From NCBI GenBank assembly GCA_001683735.1, contig LUGG01000020.1, positions 668,701 to 732,700 of the forward strand: a stretch of 64,000 nucleotides of DNA, given 5' to 3'. The position numbers and the translations under genes were made by a program. Position 1 is the stretch's first letter, and each line of letters opens with the position of its first letter. The DNA is from Grifola frondosa (taxonomy: Eukaryota; Basidiomycota; Agaricomycetes; Polyporales; Grifolaceae). The notes beneath the pieces were generated by a model. It did not search any database and was not told the origin of the DNA. It saw nothing but the letters and a program-made list of their open reading frames with translations. Below, in pieces: positions 26,763-38,841 of the stretch.

Positions 26763-27353
26763 GATGGGGAGAGGGAGAGTTGTGTACGGGCTGTCGAGGT
26801 TCTGCCTCCGGGTGCGCTTGTATCATATCGCGGCCCGCACATGACGTCGATTTCAGCTTTGCCTCTAACGCTCTTGCCACCGCCTCCATCTCTTCCTCCA
26901 TCGCAATTATCTGTGGCATGTTCTTCTGACATTCAAAGCATCTCAGCCTTACGACTCTAAAGATCTGTCTGACCGCCAACTGCTCCCAGTCCAAGCATGT
27001 ACGATATCGATAAGCTGAGCCGAACCTCGCCGTCACGGTGTCAATCACCGCTTTTCGCAGTTCCGACGACGAATTCAGGTTGTCAGCTGTCTAATCTTCT
27101 GCGCTTGCAAGATCAAATTGTGCGATGTTCATATACGAGGCACAGCATATGCGCAGCGCGCAAGACACAGCAGATGAGTGCTTTCAACGGACCGCTTGAC
27201 CTTCAGCAAGGACGCTTGAACTTTCAAGCACACAGGTACAATAAATACAGATCATGGTTGCAATTGCTGGATAATACAACTCGTACAGCTACACGGTGAG
27301 CTTCAAGGCATCCATCGCTTGTTATGCTATCAATACATGCAACGCCACAACGC
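26763..27353. other. Region between LSB5 start and HSP20 copy 2 end
   Basis: Upstream region of the minus-strand LSB5 gene and 3' side of the second HSP20. Short frames show no protein signal. Confidence 0.4.
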
Positions 27354-27924
27354 TTAGGCGATGGTGATTCTCTTCGTCTCGGCTTGAGGAGTGGATCTGG
27401 GATATGTGACCGTCAGAACACCACTGTCCATGTTGGCCTTGATATCGTTCGGCTAAAAAGTTCTGGTAAGCGCTACATCACACGAACCAGTAGCTTGTGT
27501 ACTTGCCTTCGCACCCTCGGGCAGGGAGACGGAGCGGGAGAACTTTCCGTAGTGTCTCTCGCGGACACTGTACCCGCTCTCCTCGCGCTCACTCGAGATT
27601 TTGGACTCGCCCGAGATGGTCAGGACATTGTTGCGCACTTCGATCTGCACATCGTCCTTCTTCAGGCCGGGCAGCTCGAACGTCGCGGTAACCGTGTTGG
27701 CCTTCTCGTCCTCATGAAGGTCCATCCTGACGATGCACGGTGAGTATGAAGTAGGTATCATCGATAGCGCAGACGGACCTCGGTCTCAACGCGCGAGGCG
27801 TCGTAGGCACAGGTGCCAGAAGTGGCCCAGCGGCCGTCGCGCGAGCGAAGGCATCGTCGAACAGACGGTCGAAGTCAGAAAGAGCGAAGGCGGGCTCAGC
27901 AAACCAGCGGTTGACCAACGACAT
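27354..27924 (-). CDS. Small heat-shock protein, HSP20/alpha-crystallin family (copy 2)
   Basis: Exons 27924-27779, 27726-27507, 27452-27354. N-terminus MSLVNRWFAEPAFALSDF, DRLFDDAFARATAAG. The alpha-crystallin domain includes MDLHEDEKANTVTATFELPG, LTISGESK, ERHYGKFSRSVSLPEGAK and MDSGVLTVTYPR; it ends RITIA. About 154 residues. The second intron uses a GC donor (AAG|GCAAGT...TTTTTAG, 27453-27506). It is a paralogue of 23742-24338 in inverted orientation. Confidence 0.95.
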
Positions 27925-28007
27925 TTTGCTATAATAAGAGTGTATGAACTGTAGATGTGGGTTGTTTGCGGATAGGAGTATGATGTTCTCTCCCGTCCGC
28001 CCCGGCC

Positions 28008-28113
28008 TTTATACCTGAGGGGATTCGTCCGACGTCATACACTGTTGCTGCGTGAAGTCATGGCTGCAGGACCAGAAAGAGCCTGGAACTTCCAGGCTGT
28101 ATTCGAACGATGG
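28008..28113 (-). promoter_or_regulatory. TATA box and heat-shock-like motifs of HSP20 copy 2
   Basis: On the minus strand TATAAA lies at 28013-28008, 84 bp before the start codon. Further upstream, plus-strand GGAACTTCC (about 28085) and TTCGAA (about 28104) resemble imperfect heat-shock-element units. Confidence 0.55.
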
Positions 28114-28713
28114 TGAAGGTTGGAGAAGGGATCGCAGGTGACGCTGTGCCCCTCAACGTTCTCGATCACTGAGCTAGAAACATACCGTGATGGCTGGGTC
28201 TTGTTGCGGCCACTAGGATAGCGAACTGTGTCACTTTCGTGAACCCTAGGCTGGCACGAGGTGTATGACACTCTAGCATGCTAATCTCAGTGAATAACAC
28301 GCATTTCTTAGAGGTTGTGAGGTGCGTACTTACGACCCAGCAGTCTTCATTCCACCAGGACTAACGTTCTTCCAAACAGGAATGATGTAACGATGATTTG
28401 GCTCTTCCGCTAGTACTTACTTCCGACTGTACACGACCATTGTCTGCTGAGGGGAAAGAACACCATAGACGTGGTCCAGATTGTTTTCTCCAGTATAGAA
28501 GTGAGTGAACTCGCCGGGCCCGTGATAGCTCCTAGACCTGGTCAAGAACTTCCATCTCGGCGGCTGGACTGAACACTGTCAATTCCTTGGCGGATGAAGA
28601 TCGTGTCGGACCCATACAGTATGTCATGAGAACGGAGAGCCAATGAATAAAACTAAGCTGAGATGTGGGATAAGTTGAATAATTTCACGCAATAGGTACA
28701 ATCTAGCGCCTCC
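28114..28713. other. Gap between HSP20 copy 2 promoter and the SerRS 3' end
   Basis: No gene or repeat is supported in this 600-bp stretch. Confidence 0.4.
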
Positions 28714-30340
28714 CTAAATCCAACGAATTATGTCCCTTAAGCTGCCGCCAATCCAAAAAGGTTGCAATGCACGAGGAAGGTCAATACCGACCACCGCGCC
28801 AAAGTCGTCAAAGCGAGCGCCGTTTTCTAACAGGGCGACAATGAGTCGCGGGATCGCCGCGGCAGTACCGTTCAGCGTGTGTGCAAATGGAAGGGGTGCT
28901 GGCGCCGACTGTTCCGAGGAGGGTGAATCCGCTGACGAGGCACTAGAGCGTTGGTAGCGAATATGCAGGCGACGCGCCTGATAGTCAGTGCAGTTCGATG
29001 TGGAGGAAATTTCTCCCCAGCCACCCCGACCAGGCATCCACGCTTCGGCATCATATTTACGGTATGCACTGGCACCGAGCTCCTCGGTGGGCATATCCAA
29101 CACTCTGAATCACGACAGTTACGAGCGACAGCAATGACAGCAACGTTATATTGGCATACCTGAATGGTATATCCAACCCCTCGAAAATCTCCATCTGAAG
29201 ACGCCTCAAGTGTTCCATCATCTCCTCGCTACCCTCCGCCTTCGTAATCGCAAATAACTCTAATTTTGTGAATTGATGCACTCGGTACAACCCCCTCGTA
29301 TCGGCGCCACGGGCGCCAGCTTCCGCACGGAAAGCGTGGCCAAGCCCAACCACTTTGATTGGAAGCCTCTCTGAAGGGAGAATGTGGTTCGCAAACATAC
29401 CTGCGAGCGGAATCTCAGCAGTGCCCGCAAGGACGAGTCCCGGATGATGATGAGGCGTGACGGGCGCCTCCGAGGATCCGTCGATATGATACATCTGGGA
29501 GGTAGCTGGGTCCTCCAGTGGGTCCCGCGGCTGGAAACCACAGCGACGAGCGATATCGGCTCGGACAACGTCGGGTGTGGTAACAGGAGTGAAGCCATGT
29601 TTAATCGCGATGCTAAGTGCATAGCTGACAAGGGCCAGCTCGAGCAGAGCACCTTCGTTCTTCAGGTAGTACCACGAAGAGCCTGTTACAGTAGCCCCCG
29701 CCTTCAAGTCGAGGAGATCGAGTGCGTTACAGATAGAGACGTGATCCCTCGAAGTAGAAGCCGGTAAAGGTGGGGGACCATGCGAAGAGAGGGTTTCGGC
29801 TACAGATTCCGGACCGATGGGTGAGAGGGGATGCGTATCATTCGGGATGGCTATGGCGAGTTTGAAGAGCTGTTCTTCGACCTCCGCTACTTGAAGTTCG
29901 AGCTCTGCGATCTTCGCCTTGAGCTTCTTGGCATCTTCAAGAGCGGCCTGTTTGAGTGCAGTGTCCTGTGACGCAGCGCGTATCCGTTCTCCTATGACAG
30001 AACGAGAGTGACGCTGGGCATTGAGGCTCTGGGATAGCTCCTTCTGCTGCTCGTACAGCCTAGCTACAGATTGAACGCTTCCGACTGGAAGAAGCACTTT
30101 ACGGTTGAAAGCGTTATGCGATTTGTAGACGACGTTCTCCGAGATGTCTCTGTAGTCCAGTCGTGGTTTGGGTAATGCAGTTGATGTCTGCGGCCTTTCT
30201 GGCCCTGACGAATATCTGCGTACTCTTGCACCTCGATGGATTATTACTTCAAACCCCAGATCAGCAAAATACATCGACTCACAGATACGACTAACGAGGC
30301 CCGCCCTTTGCAATGAATGGTAAACGGGAGCCATGGGCAT
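28714..30340 (-). CDS. Seryl-tRNA synthetase, probably mitochondrial
   Basis: Class II aminoacyl-tRNA synthetase charging tRNA-Ser. Exons 30340-29160 and 29104-28714, one 55-bp intron. The N-terminus (about 50 residues, [20 protein letters not shown] then [11 protein letters not shown]) is rich in Arg/Ser and suits a mitochondrial presequence. The coiled-coil arm spans about residues 95-175 ([15 protein letters not shown] ... [20 protein letters not shown]). The catalytic core has [28 protein letters not shown], motif 2 [35 protein letters not shown] and motif 3 [20 protein letters not shown]. About 523 residues. The tail after motif 3 is short and lacks the cytosolic basic extension, which supports the organellar form. 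Confidence 0.92.
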
Positions 30341-31335
30341 TTTAGTATCGGTTTGAGCATTCAGCGAGGTGGGCGTTAACCTCCACGTTCCAGAAGCGGG
30401 ACGTGTCAGTCACATGATCTTAACGCGATCGGTACGCAACTTGACTTAAGATAGAAGACCCATCAGCAAATTGGTCATTCCAAGGGTTTCGCCCGCCGCA
30501 TGGTGGCCCAGGGTGCCCCGACAACCACCCAAATAGGCACCCAGGGTCCCCCCTCTCAAGTCTCCCTGGGAAGGCAAGCACACTTGTTGCCGCTTGTCTT
30601 CCATTATCTTTTGTCTTCACTCTCTCAAATCTGCTTTACCAGCTATTGTTTCTGTGTCTGCTATCTTCTGGTGCTGCGAACAATGAATCTATACTAGTAT
30701 GCTATCTGCTTATTTACTGATGTTGTTGCAGTGACACTCCCAGTCTCACAGGATACAATGAAACATCATGTGAAACTATTGATGTCGATGCAGTGATACT
30801 TGCATGCAGGGGACATGGATTCTGATAATATCTGCTTAAAAGAGGTTGAACTTGCAGAGCACTCACACTGCAGGATGTAGGCATAGATTGGTGTAGCGGC
30901 ATTGGTGTGGCACAGTGCCTCCATCACTTGAGCATGGCAGAGTGTAAATGTAGGTGAGCACCCTCACATTCAAGGTTGCATCGAGCAAGCTAATATTTAA
31001 GTTGCGGGCAGGTTGGGAGGATCGGCTTCAATTTCTGAAGTAAGTCTATGTCTATGAATGTCTAATTTTTGAACATCTTATTTATAAACTACCTCTAGCC
31101 ATAGACAATGAGTGCACACATGACCTGATGATGGCATCGGGGCAGCAGCTGTTCTGAAGACACAGACCGAGGGAGGTGGTCCAAGCAGTCTTAAAGTTCT
31201 TGAACATGCCCGTTTACATACTCTTTTCATTTCTTTCACCTGTACAATACATGAGATACATTTCTGCATTCTATGTTTTGTTCATCTGCTCTTTCCAAAA
31301 AAAAAACATATCGAGTTTCCGTGGGCTGCCTCACA
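30341..31335. other. Upstream region of SerRS and unassigned AT-rich DNA
   Basis: An open frame begins MVAQGAPTTTQIGTQGPPSQ at 30500 but its hydrophobic remainder and lack of context do not support a gene. The rest looks like decayed repeat DNA. Confidence 0.35.
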
Positions 31336-31716
31336 TAGTGTTGCCATGGCTTAGTCACAGTCATTTCAGCTTTTTAGATATTCTGACATGAGTTTTGCAG
31401 ATAATTACATGATCTCAATTGAAATTAATAGCTAAGATGTATGTGTATTCGGGTGTAACACAACCATTTGCATAATTATTGTTGTTATGTTTCAATTTCA
31501 GTTTTATTGGTTAAGAAGCTGTCTAAAAAGTCGAGCTTTACAATTGGCCTTTTGGCCATATTTCCATCAATACAAGATATAACATTTTTCCCTTCAGCAT
31601 GCACATGTCGCTATATCTAGGCTACAAAATGAAGATAATATGACTATGATAGCTAAAAAATTGCACAAGTTATGAGTCATATATCATTTAGGTCTGACTT
31701 AGCTGCAGCAACACTA
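31336..31716 (+). mobile_element. hAT-type MITE, copy D (381 bp)
   Basis: Starts TAGTGTTGCCATGGCTTAGT and ends GCTGCAGCAACACTA; same length and orientation as copies B and E. The flanking octamers GCCTCACA and ATCAAAGA do not match, so the target duplication is lost or one side is rearranged. Confidence 0.88.
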
Positions 31717-31914
31717 ATCAAAGAATAATAAAATTTAAAACAATAAATCAAAAACAATACTATTAGCAGAACAATAAAAACCAAATAATAAATATTTTTA
31801 GTACAATAGTCTCTTTACAATAAAAAGCATATCCATTGTAGTCTATATGAAAATATAAACAATAAACATGTGTTTTAAAAGGTTCAACAATAACCATCTA
31901 TTATTGTGCATAAC
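31717..31914. other. AT-rich spacer before the Gypsy nest
   Basis: A/T-rich sequence without a gene. The last five bases, ATAAC (31910-31914), are the left target duplication of the Ty3/Gypsy element that follows. Confidence 0.6.
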
Positions 31915-32252
31915 TGTAACAAGTAACCCAAAACCACGACGGAGTAGGCTTACTCCCGGTGTTGAGGCTTGTACGCGATGATTTCGGTAAGCAAAAGCTG
32001 GTAACGAAAGCATAGTGTTCAATGAAGTTGAACGAGCTGACGTTCCAGGTAGCAAAACCAATCTTAAATAGCAAAGTCCATTTGCATATGTATGGTTACT
32101 ATCCCACAATATTGCCTTACTCATCCGCTCACTAATCCGTGTCATCAGTATGACACTCGTTCCTCTATCTGTCACCTGATCTTGCAGGTGATCAACGCAA
32201 CGCATCCTAGCGCCTACTGGGTGTCTATGTCCAAATCGGGAAATTTGTTACA
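31915..32252 (-). repeat. Gypsy-1 LTR (3' end of the element)
   Basis: 338 bp; near-identical to 59698-60035. On the minus strand a purine tract GAAGAGGGGGTAA immediately precedes it, as expected for the 3' LTR. Confidence 0.95.
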
Positions 32253-32268
32253 TTACCCCCTCTTCAGG
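32253..32268 (-). promoter_or_regulatory. Gypsy-1 polypurine tract
   Basis: The minus strand reads GAAGAGGGGGTAA next to the LTR start TGTAACAAAT, the usual plus-strand priming position. Confidence 0.7.
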
Positions 32269-32398
32269 CGAGTTTCTCCGGACGAGCTTCGCAACCAACG
32301 ATTTTGCCTCTTGTCCAAATCCCTGGCGGTTTATCGATGACAGTATAGTTGATCAACGGTTGGAAGTGCATGTCGTTCATCGATAATTGGCTAATTTG

Positions 32399-35300
32399 TC
32401 ATGGAGCGGAGGGATGTGTTCGATGGAAATCAGCGACGAGATTGGTGGCATTGTCAAGATTGGAGTGGGGTTCCCATGAATTTTCAGACTCGGGGTATCC
32501 TACCCATTTCATGAGGTATTGAAGACAATTACGAAACATCCGCGAATCGAGAACCTTTTCGACCTCGTACTCGGGTTCTCCTTCGATGATGACTGCCGGA
32601 GGTTTCGTCGGCTTCCTGCCTGGAATTTGATCCATCTTGTGGATGGACAACAACGATGCATGAAATACGGGGTGAATACGCCAGGTTCGAGGGAGTTTAA
32701 GCCTGAAGTTGAGCGATGAGACTTGTTCGAGAATTTTGAATGGTCCATGATGTTTCGTGCTCAGCTTCTTGCTTGGCTGCTCGGTACGGATATTGTGAGC
32801 ATCTAACCAGACTAGATCACTGACTTTGAACTGAGGTGCGTTCTGTACATGTTGATCGTAGTAATGTTTCATATGATCCGCTGCGGTTGTAGCGCCGCTC
32901 GTGATTCCTTTCGAGCACTTTCACGTTCGTGCATTAAGGTGTCTAAGTTTGGGTGTCATACCGCTGTGACAAGATCTGGCATCGCTCACGGATGATGTTC
33001 TAAGTCCGCGTAAAATGGAGAAACCTTCATAGACCTGTGAGCTTGATTATTGTACGTGAATTCTGCTTCGATAAGCTTGTCGTGCCAATCATCCTGACAG
33101 AAATTGCAGTAGATGCGCAGATATTGTTCGAGTTCCTGGTTTATCCGTTCCGTCTGCCCGTCTGTCTGTGGGTGATAAGCCGTGGACATCACAGAGGTTA
33201 TTTCGAGGATTTTGCACAGCTCCTGGAAAACTCTTGATGCGAATTGAGTTCTGCAGTCCGAGATGATTTTCTTAGGGAGACCATGCTGTGACCAAATCTC
33301 TCGATAGTATACCTCGGCAACTTCTTGGGCGTTGATCGTACCATGGACAGGAAAGAAGCATGCTCATTTTGTCATTCGATCAGCGACCACCATAATCGTG
33401 TCATGTTCACTGCTTTCTGGCAGTCCCGTAATCAAATCGACCGTTGTAACATCCCAAGGTTGGTCTGGAATTTTGTTAGGCTGGAGAGGACCGTACGATT
33501 GTCGAGGGAAGGTTTGTTATGTTGACAAGCGTCACAGCCGTCGATGTAATTCCGGACATATACTGAGAGCCCTGGCCACCAGTAGTTACAGCTGATGAGC
33601 TCGTACGTCTTCCAGCATCCTGGATGACTGGCGGTAGGATGGTCATGATGCAATTGAACGATTTCCTTGCAAATAGCGTCATCCTTTGGTACGTAGACCT
33701 TTCCTCGGTACAACAGTAAGCCGTTGTCCATGTTCCAGTCTTGTAGACCAGCAGTGAGTTCACGTGGACCATGGGCCATCACTTTTTGTATCAGCTCCGT
33801 CGCGATCTCATTGCGTGTGAGAGCCTCACGAATATGATCAAGTAGAGATTGGTCGGGGACAATAGATGCATAACCGGGTTGGATAGCGCGGGTTTGAAAG
33901 TATTCTGCCTTCAACACAACCTTGTCCCTGTTGTCTAAGGTGACCCCCTCTTCATGGTCGGTTCTATGCGATAGCGGATCAGCTCGTTGCATAGTTTTCC
34001 CCGGACGACGGTGAATCACGAAGCCGAATTGGGTGAGACAAAGTGACCAACGAGCCTGTCTGCGCGTGAGATCTTGAGCCTTTCGAAAATATTCAAGGTT
34101 CTTATGATCTGACCGAATTTCAATGGGGTGGGGGCCTCCTTCGAGATAATGCCGATATTCCTCCAGGGCACGAATAATTGCGAGCAATTCTTTGTCGTAA
34201 ATTTCATAATTGTGTTCATGTTCATTCAGCCCTTTGGAATAGAAGGTGACCAGGTGCCAAGCTCCTTCTCCATCTCGTTGTTCAAGAACGGCACCTGTTG
34301 CAAAATCCGAAGCATCTGTCTCCAATCTAAACGGCTGGTCTAAATCTGGAAGTTTTAGAATGGGTGCTGAGGTGAACGTGCATTTCAAAGTTTCAAAAGT
34401 GTTTTATTGTTCTCGTTCCCATTGCCATTTACAGCCTTTCCAAGTTAGGATGTTCAACAGCTTAGAAACGTCCGCGAAGCTTTGAATGAAGTGTCGGTAG
34501 AAATTTGCGAAACCTAGAAAGGCTTGGACTTCCTTGACAGTTTTGGGTGCTGGCCAATTGAGAACTCCTTCGACCTTCTTCGGATCCATGGAGACGGAGT
34601 TCTGCGAGATAATCATGCTGAGGTAGTCAATAGACAGCTCTTTGAACAAGCATTTCTCTGGTTTCAAGAATAAGTCTCTGTCTTATAAGCATTTAAGCAC
34701 CTCGCGCGTGAGACGTCGATGTGTACGAAGGTCAGTGGTAAAGATAAGAATATCGTCAAGGTAAACCACCACATGCCCTTTGAGGATGAGATCTTTCAAA
34801 ATCTCGTTCATCATGGCCTGAAACATTCCTGGAGAACTGTGAAGACCGAAAAACATGACCATTGGTTCGAATAAGCCTCGGTGTGTCCTAAAGGCTGCCT
34901 TCCATTGATCACCATCCTTGATCCGTACGTTGTTGTACCCCCAACGTAGGTCCAGCTTCATAAAATACTGGGCACCTTTCAGTTGGTTGATCAAAGAGCT
35001 GATACAAGGGAGCGGGTAGCGATTTTTGATCGTGACTGCATTCAGCTTTCGGTAGTCCTGGACGAGTCGAAGAGATCCATCTTTCTTCTTCACAAAGAAG
35101 ACTGCTGCACCGACAGGGCTCTTGGATGGATGAATGTAACCTTTTCGGAGGTTCTCCTCCAAGAACTCATCCAGTTGACGGGTTTCTTCCGGTGACAAGG
35201 GGTAAACCTTCGAAATGGGTGGCAAGTTTTGGTCCGGCATCAGGTCAATTGCATGGTCATAAGACTTGCTCGTAGGGAAGCATTCACTGGCTGTCTTGGA

Positions 35301-36199
35301 GAAGACGTCCTCGAAGTCATGAAGGTGGTCTGAAATGATCTCCTTCCATTCCTTCTTCTGCTTTCCTGCTTGGGCTGCTTCTTCGATCTCCTGTGACCTG
35401 GTGTATTTGGCGCAGATTTCTACCCATTGGTCCAAGATGGCATTAGATTCAGGGTCGTGCGAGTCGACTTCGGACCAAGCTACCGTGTCCTTGTAAAACT
35501 CCCAATATCGCTTCGAATAGCGGTATCCTAGGGGAACTTCATCATCCACACGAATGAATTCTTCTTCTAGTTCCATTCGTTCTTCCCAAGCAGGCCGCGG
35601 TGGGGCTGTCATGTCATTTGTCTCGGCTATACGAAGTTCTTTCATCGATGCCAAGACTCGGTCAACTTCCTCCATAGTTTGTGGTCTCTTCTTTTCCTTC
35701 TTCGCGAACCTCGGTCCGCATTCTTGTGGGCACCTAGTAAACTCCAATGTTCCTGCGTCCCAGTCTATCTCCGGATTGTGTTGTTGAATGTAGTCGAGGC
35801 CGATGATCAGGTCTCGATCACCTACATTGGTCACCAGCATGGGGACCTCTGTCTCATGATCTCCTATCTTCAATTTCAACACTGTATAGACTTGGATCGG
35901 TCCGCCTTCGTTTTCGGATCGATCTGCATTGTAGATGACTAGGGTTTTTTGAGTGGCTTCACTCCAGCGTTGTGCTTGTGCACGAAGTCTTCGTGAATGA
36001 ATACTGAGAATGCTCCAGAATCTAGAAGCACCTGCATTTTTACGGATCCCTTGCTGCCGCTTACAGTAACTGGGAGATCAAAATTCTGACGACTTTTCGA
36101 TGTCTCACTTACACTAATACAATTGTAGCAGTTGCGAGAGAGAGAGGCCTTCATGTCAGCAGGGACAACATGAGGCCATTCTAAAAATTCATGTCCCAT
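32399..36199 (-). pseudogene. pol: Gypsy-1 pol: protease, RT, RNase H, integrase, chromodomain
   Basis: Minus-strand order. Retropepsin with LLDSGAFSVFIHEDF (about 36030) and DLIIGLDYIQQHNP. Reverse transcriptase with SPVGAAVFFVKKKDGSLRLV, a conserved RTHRGLFEPMVM-like core and the catalytic YLDDILIF (near 34755). RNase H with LETDASDFATGAVL, YDKELLAI and SDHKNLEYF. Integrase with a zinc module (HHDHPTASHPGCW ... CDACQ) and the DDE core in pieces (SDCRTQFASRVFQEL; NQELEQYLRI). C-terminal chromodomain EYEVEKVLDSRMF ... WVGYPESENSWEP, ending at 32399. Stops or frame changes near 34683, 34404, 33432, 33360 and 32940 break it. The chromodomain places it in the chromovirus group. Confidence 0.92.
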
Positions 36200-36522
36200 G
36201 ACGACGACATTCCAATCGCTCCTATTTCCTCGATCTTGGTGGATGATTCAGGCTCCCTAGCAGTTTCCTTCTGCTTGCCCTTGTCAACTGCTTTCTTCTT
36301 CTTCTCCTCGACAAGTTCCTGTCCTACAAGATGAATTAGCTCGTCGATGCTCATGTTGCGGATCGACTTTCCGGCGGGCTTCTTGTCTGGGCATGCATTT
36401 GCCAGATGGCCCATTTTACCGCATACGAAACACGCGCCCTTTGCGTGTGCCACGGCGCGGTCAACGTCCATTGTGTTGGGGTCGCGGGCATGAGTTGGGG
36501 CAGAGTGAGACGAACTCTGCAC
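36181..36522 (-). pseudogene. gag: Gypsy-1 gag zinc-knuckle segment
   Basis: Carries a CCHC knuckle (ACFVCGKMGHLANACPDKKP) followed by a Lys-rich linker (EEKKKKAVDKGKQKE) leading to the protease. It is cut from the rest of gag by the MITE at 36523-36903. Confidence 0.88.
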
Positions 36523-36903
36523 TAGTGTTGCCACGGCTTAGTCACACCTGTTTCAGCTTTTTGGATATTCTGACATGAGTTCTACAGATAATGACATCAC
36601 ATTAATTGAAATTAATAGTTAAGATGTATATGTATTTGAATGTAACACAACCATTTGCATAATTATCTTGAATGCATTTCAATTTCAGTTACATTGGTAA
36701 AAAAGCTGACTACAAAGTCGGACTTTTCAATCGGCTTTTTGGCCATATATCCATCAATACAAGGTATAACATTCTGATATATGGCATGATTATGCGGCTG
36801 TATATAGGCTATAAACTTAGTGTAAGAACACTGTGATATCTGAAAAACTGCACAAGTTATGAGTCATATATCATTTAGGCCTGACTTAGCTGCAGCAACA
36901 CTA
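36523..36903 (+). mobile_element. hAT-type MITE, copy E (381 bp), inserted in Gypsy-1 gag
   Basis: Starts TAGTGTTGCCACGGCTTAGT and ends GCTGCAGCAACACTA, with an exact 8-bp duplication CTCTGCAC at 36515-36522 and 36904-36911. It splits the gag coding region, so it moved after Gypsy-1 arrived. Confidence 0.96.
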
Positions 36904-38257
36904 CTCTGCACATGGGCATGATGATAAGCAGCCATCTTTGGCTGTTGCGAGGATGATCTGGGGTGTGCGTAGGTGCCGCAGGCCTGATCTACTCGTTGGG
37001 CCTGTTCGAGGTACTTCTCCCAGGTGGCCGGTTGCATCTCGTGGCCAGCGTTGCATCCCAAATTGATTGCTTGATTTGGGTTCGAAGGAGTGAAAGAAGA
37101 GTCTGCTGATTGTGGCCTGACAAGGGGGCCCATCGGCAGAAATGCTCAGCATAGGACTGCACCGCTCCATCATTGCGAAGATGCATCAGTGCCTGCTGTG
37201 CATCGAACTGTGAATCAAGACGTCCGTATTGTTTGAGGAATTCTTCTTTAAATTCCTCCCATGTACCGACGTTAGTATCTTGGTTGAATTTGTCACTGTA
37301 AGATGACACCCAGTCTAAGGCTCCTTCTCGGAGCGAGCCGAGAATTAATGCGATGGGATCTTTTGAATGCTCGACTTCATAACAGACGAAGTATGTCTCC
37401 CACGACTTCATCCACTGTTCCGCCATTGTTTCCTTCGTCGACTTTGCGAAGGACGTGGGCGGCGAGAGTTTGGGCTTACGAATAGTGCCCTCTTGCAGTG
37501 CGGCGGGCCTTTCGTAGTCGGGAGCAGGGACATCAAGTGACATGGAGGAGAGAGTAAAGGAGGTCGTGGGTCTGGGATTGGGGAGGCGGACCGGTAAGAA
37601 CTGGTGGGGCTCGAATGTTTGCTCGAACAAGAGCGTGGCCTTCCTCGGGACGGAGGGTGTTCAAGAGCGAGGCATTGAGCCCTGAGACTCTTGACTGACT
37701 CTCTCAATGAAGCGATGTCATCCCGGAGTTCCTGGGCGACCTGGTCGGCTTGAAGGGCCTTCGCCTCGGCTTTCGATGCTCTGTCCGCCAGAGCGACTAC
37801 GTCTGCGATACGGCTCTTGTTCTCATTCTCGAGGCCGTTCACTCGACCTACTTGGGCATTCACCGATCTGCTTAGAGAGATCGAGTCTTCCTCGAGTTCC
37901 GTGATACAGTGGATATGATTGGTCAGGCCCTCCCGGAGAAGGTTCGTTACCACCCTGGTTACGAATGCTTCGAGTTCCTGTTGGGCCTGAGTCTGTGGAG
38001 GAGGAGGAATGACCATGGTTTCCATGGGTGTCCACGGATTCTCGGACGACCTGGCTACGTCCATGAGGTTCGTCTGGATTGGCGAGAGTCGGGGCCGCAG
38101 ACTGAAGATTCGCTGCTGTGGGGGGAGTTCTTGTGACTCGAATACGTACCTCGGTGTAGGTTTGGAGGAGGTAGTAGAAGAGTCCAACGATGCAAAGGAT
38201 CGAGATGATGATGACGACAGTTTGGGTGACGATGAGAACAATCACCGGGTTGGACAT
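36904..38257 (-). pseudogene. gag: Gypsy-1 gag with an N-terminal membrane-type segment
   Basis: The first ATG (38257) opens MSNPVIVLIVTQTVVIIISI followed by LCIVGLFYYLLQTY, a strong transmembrane-type helix. A frame change then leads to a Gag frame with MDVARSSENPWTPMETM, a long coiled coil (about 37960-37690), and after another frame change the retrotransposon Gag core (AEQWMKSWETYFVCYEVEHS, EGALDWVSSYSDKF, FKEEFLKQYGRL). The core meets MITE copy E. Membrane segments are unusual in Gag; whether the helix is really joined to Gag depends on the frame changes being errors. Confidence 0.7.
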
Positions 38258-38457
38258 GAGTCACAAGCAAAGTTCTTTTTTTCTCAGGCGTTGTCGTGCA
38301 CCAAAATGGATTGGTACTCGAACATGGCAATGTGACCATTGATCAGCACATCTCAAGTCTGGCACCACTAGCATCTCATACTCATTAGGAAAGGATGTCA
38401 ATATTCCAGTAATCCTACAAAAGAAGTACTACACAGAATCAGATCTATACTACTTCT

Positions 38458-38841
38458 TCAGGCCCAAAAGAAATCCTCATCCTCCCTAAATATAGTAGTC
38501 AAGAGATGGGATGTACCAAGGCACCGAATCACATAAAGGCGTTTGCGATATAATCGTGGAAACCGAGTATGGAAACGTCGCAGATTGAATAATGTGCGGA
38601 GAGGGACATGGTCATCATTAGTAATGCGCCAAAGAAGTTGCTCGAGATAGCTCTCCCCGAGATAGAGAATGAACCGGTCAGGATAACCGATATGTACCGA
38701 ACGGCCATCACTCCGAAGTCGTCCCAGTACTCGAATATCATGACGAATCTGCCTAGCCCCGATGTCGAGTGCATCAGCAACAGCCCGAGAATGAACGATG
38801 AAGTCGTAGCGAGTTTCAGCAGAGAGTTCAAAGAAGGACAC
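38458..38841 (-). CDS. Antisense 127-codon ORF inside the LTR
   Basis: Opens MSFFELSAETRYDFIVHSRA and ends EDEDFFWA. In the other LTR the same frame is cut by a one-base difference (GCGCCAAAG here, GCGCCAAG at 56461). Composition is Arg- and aromatic-rich; no family recognised. It may be a chance frame; it does not overlap the U3 promoter. Confidence 0.3.
   Translation of the reverse strand: MSFFELSAETRYDFIVHSRAVADALDIGARQIRHDIRVLGRLRSDGRSVHIGYPDRFILYLGESYLEQLLWRITNDDHVPLRTLFNLRRFHTRFPRLYRKRLYVIRCLGTSHLLTTIFREDEDFFWA

Noticed and set aside
31336..31716. Target duplication sought for MITE copy D
   Set aside because: Flanking octamers GCCTCACA and ATCAAAGA do not match, so none is claimed.
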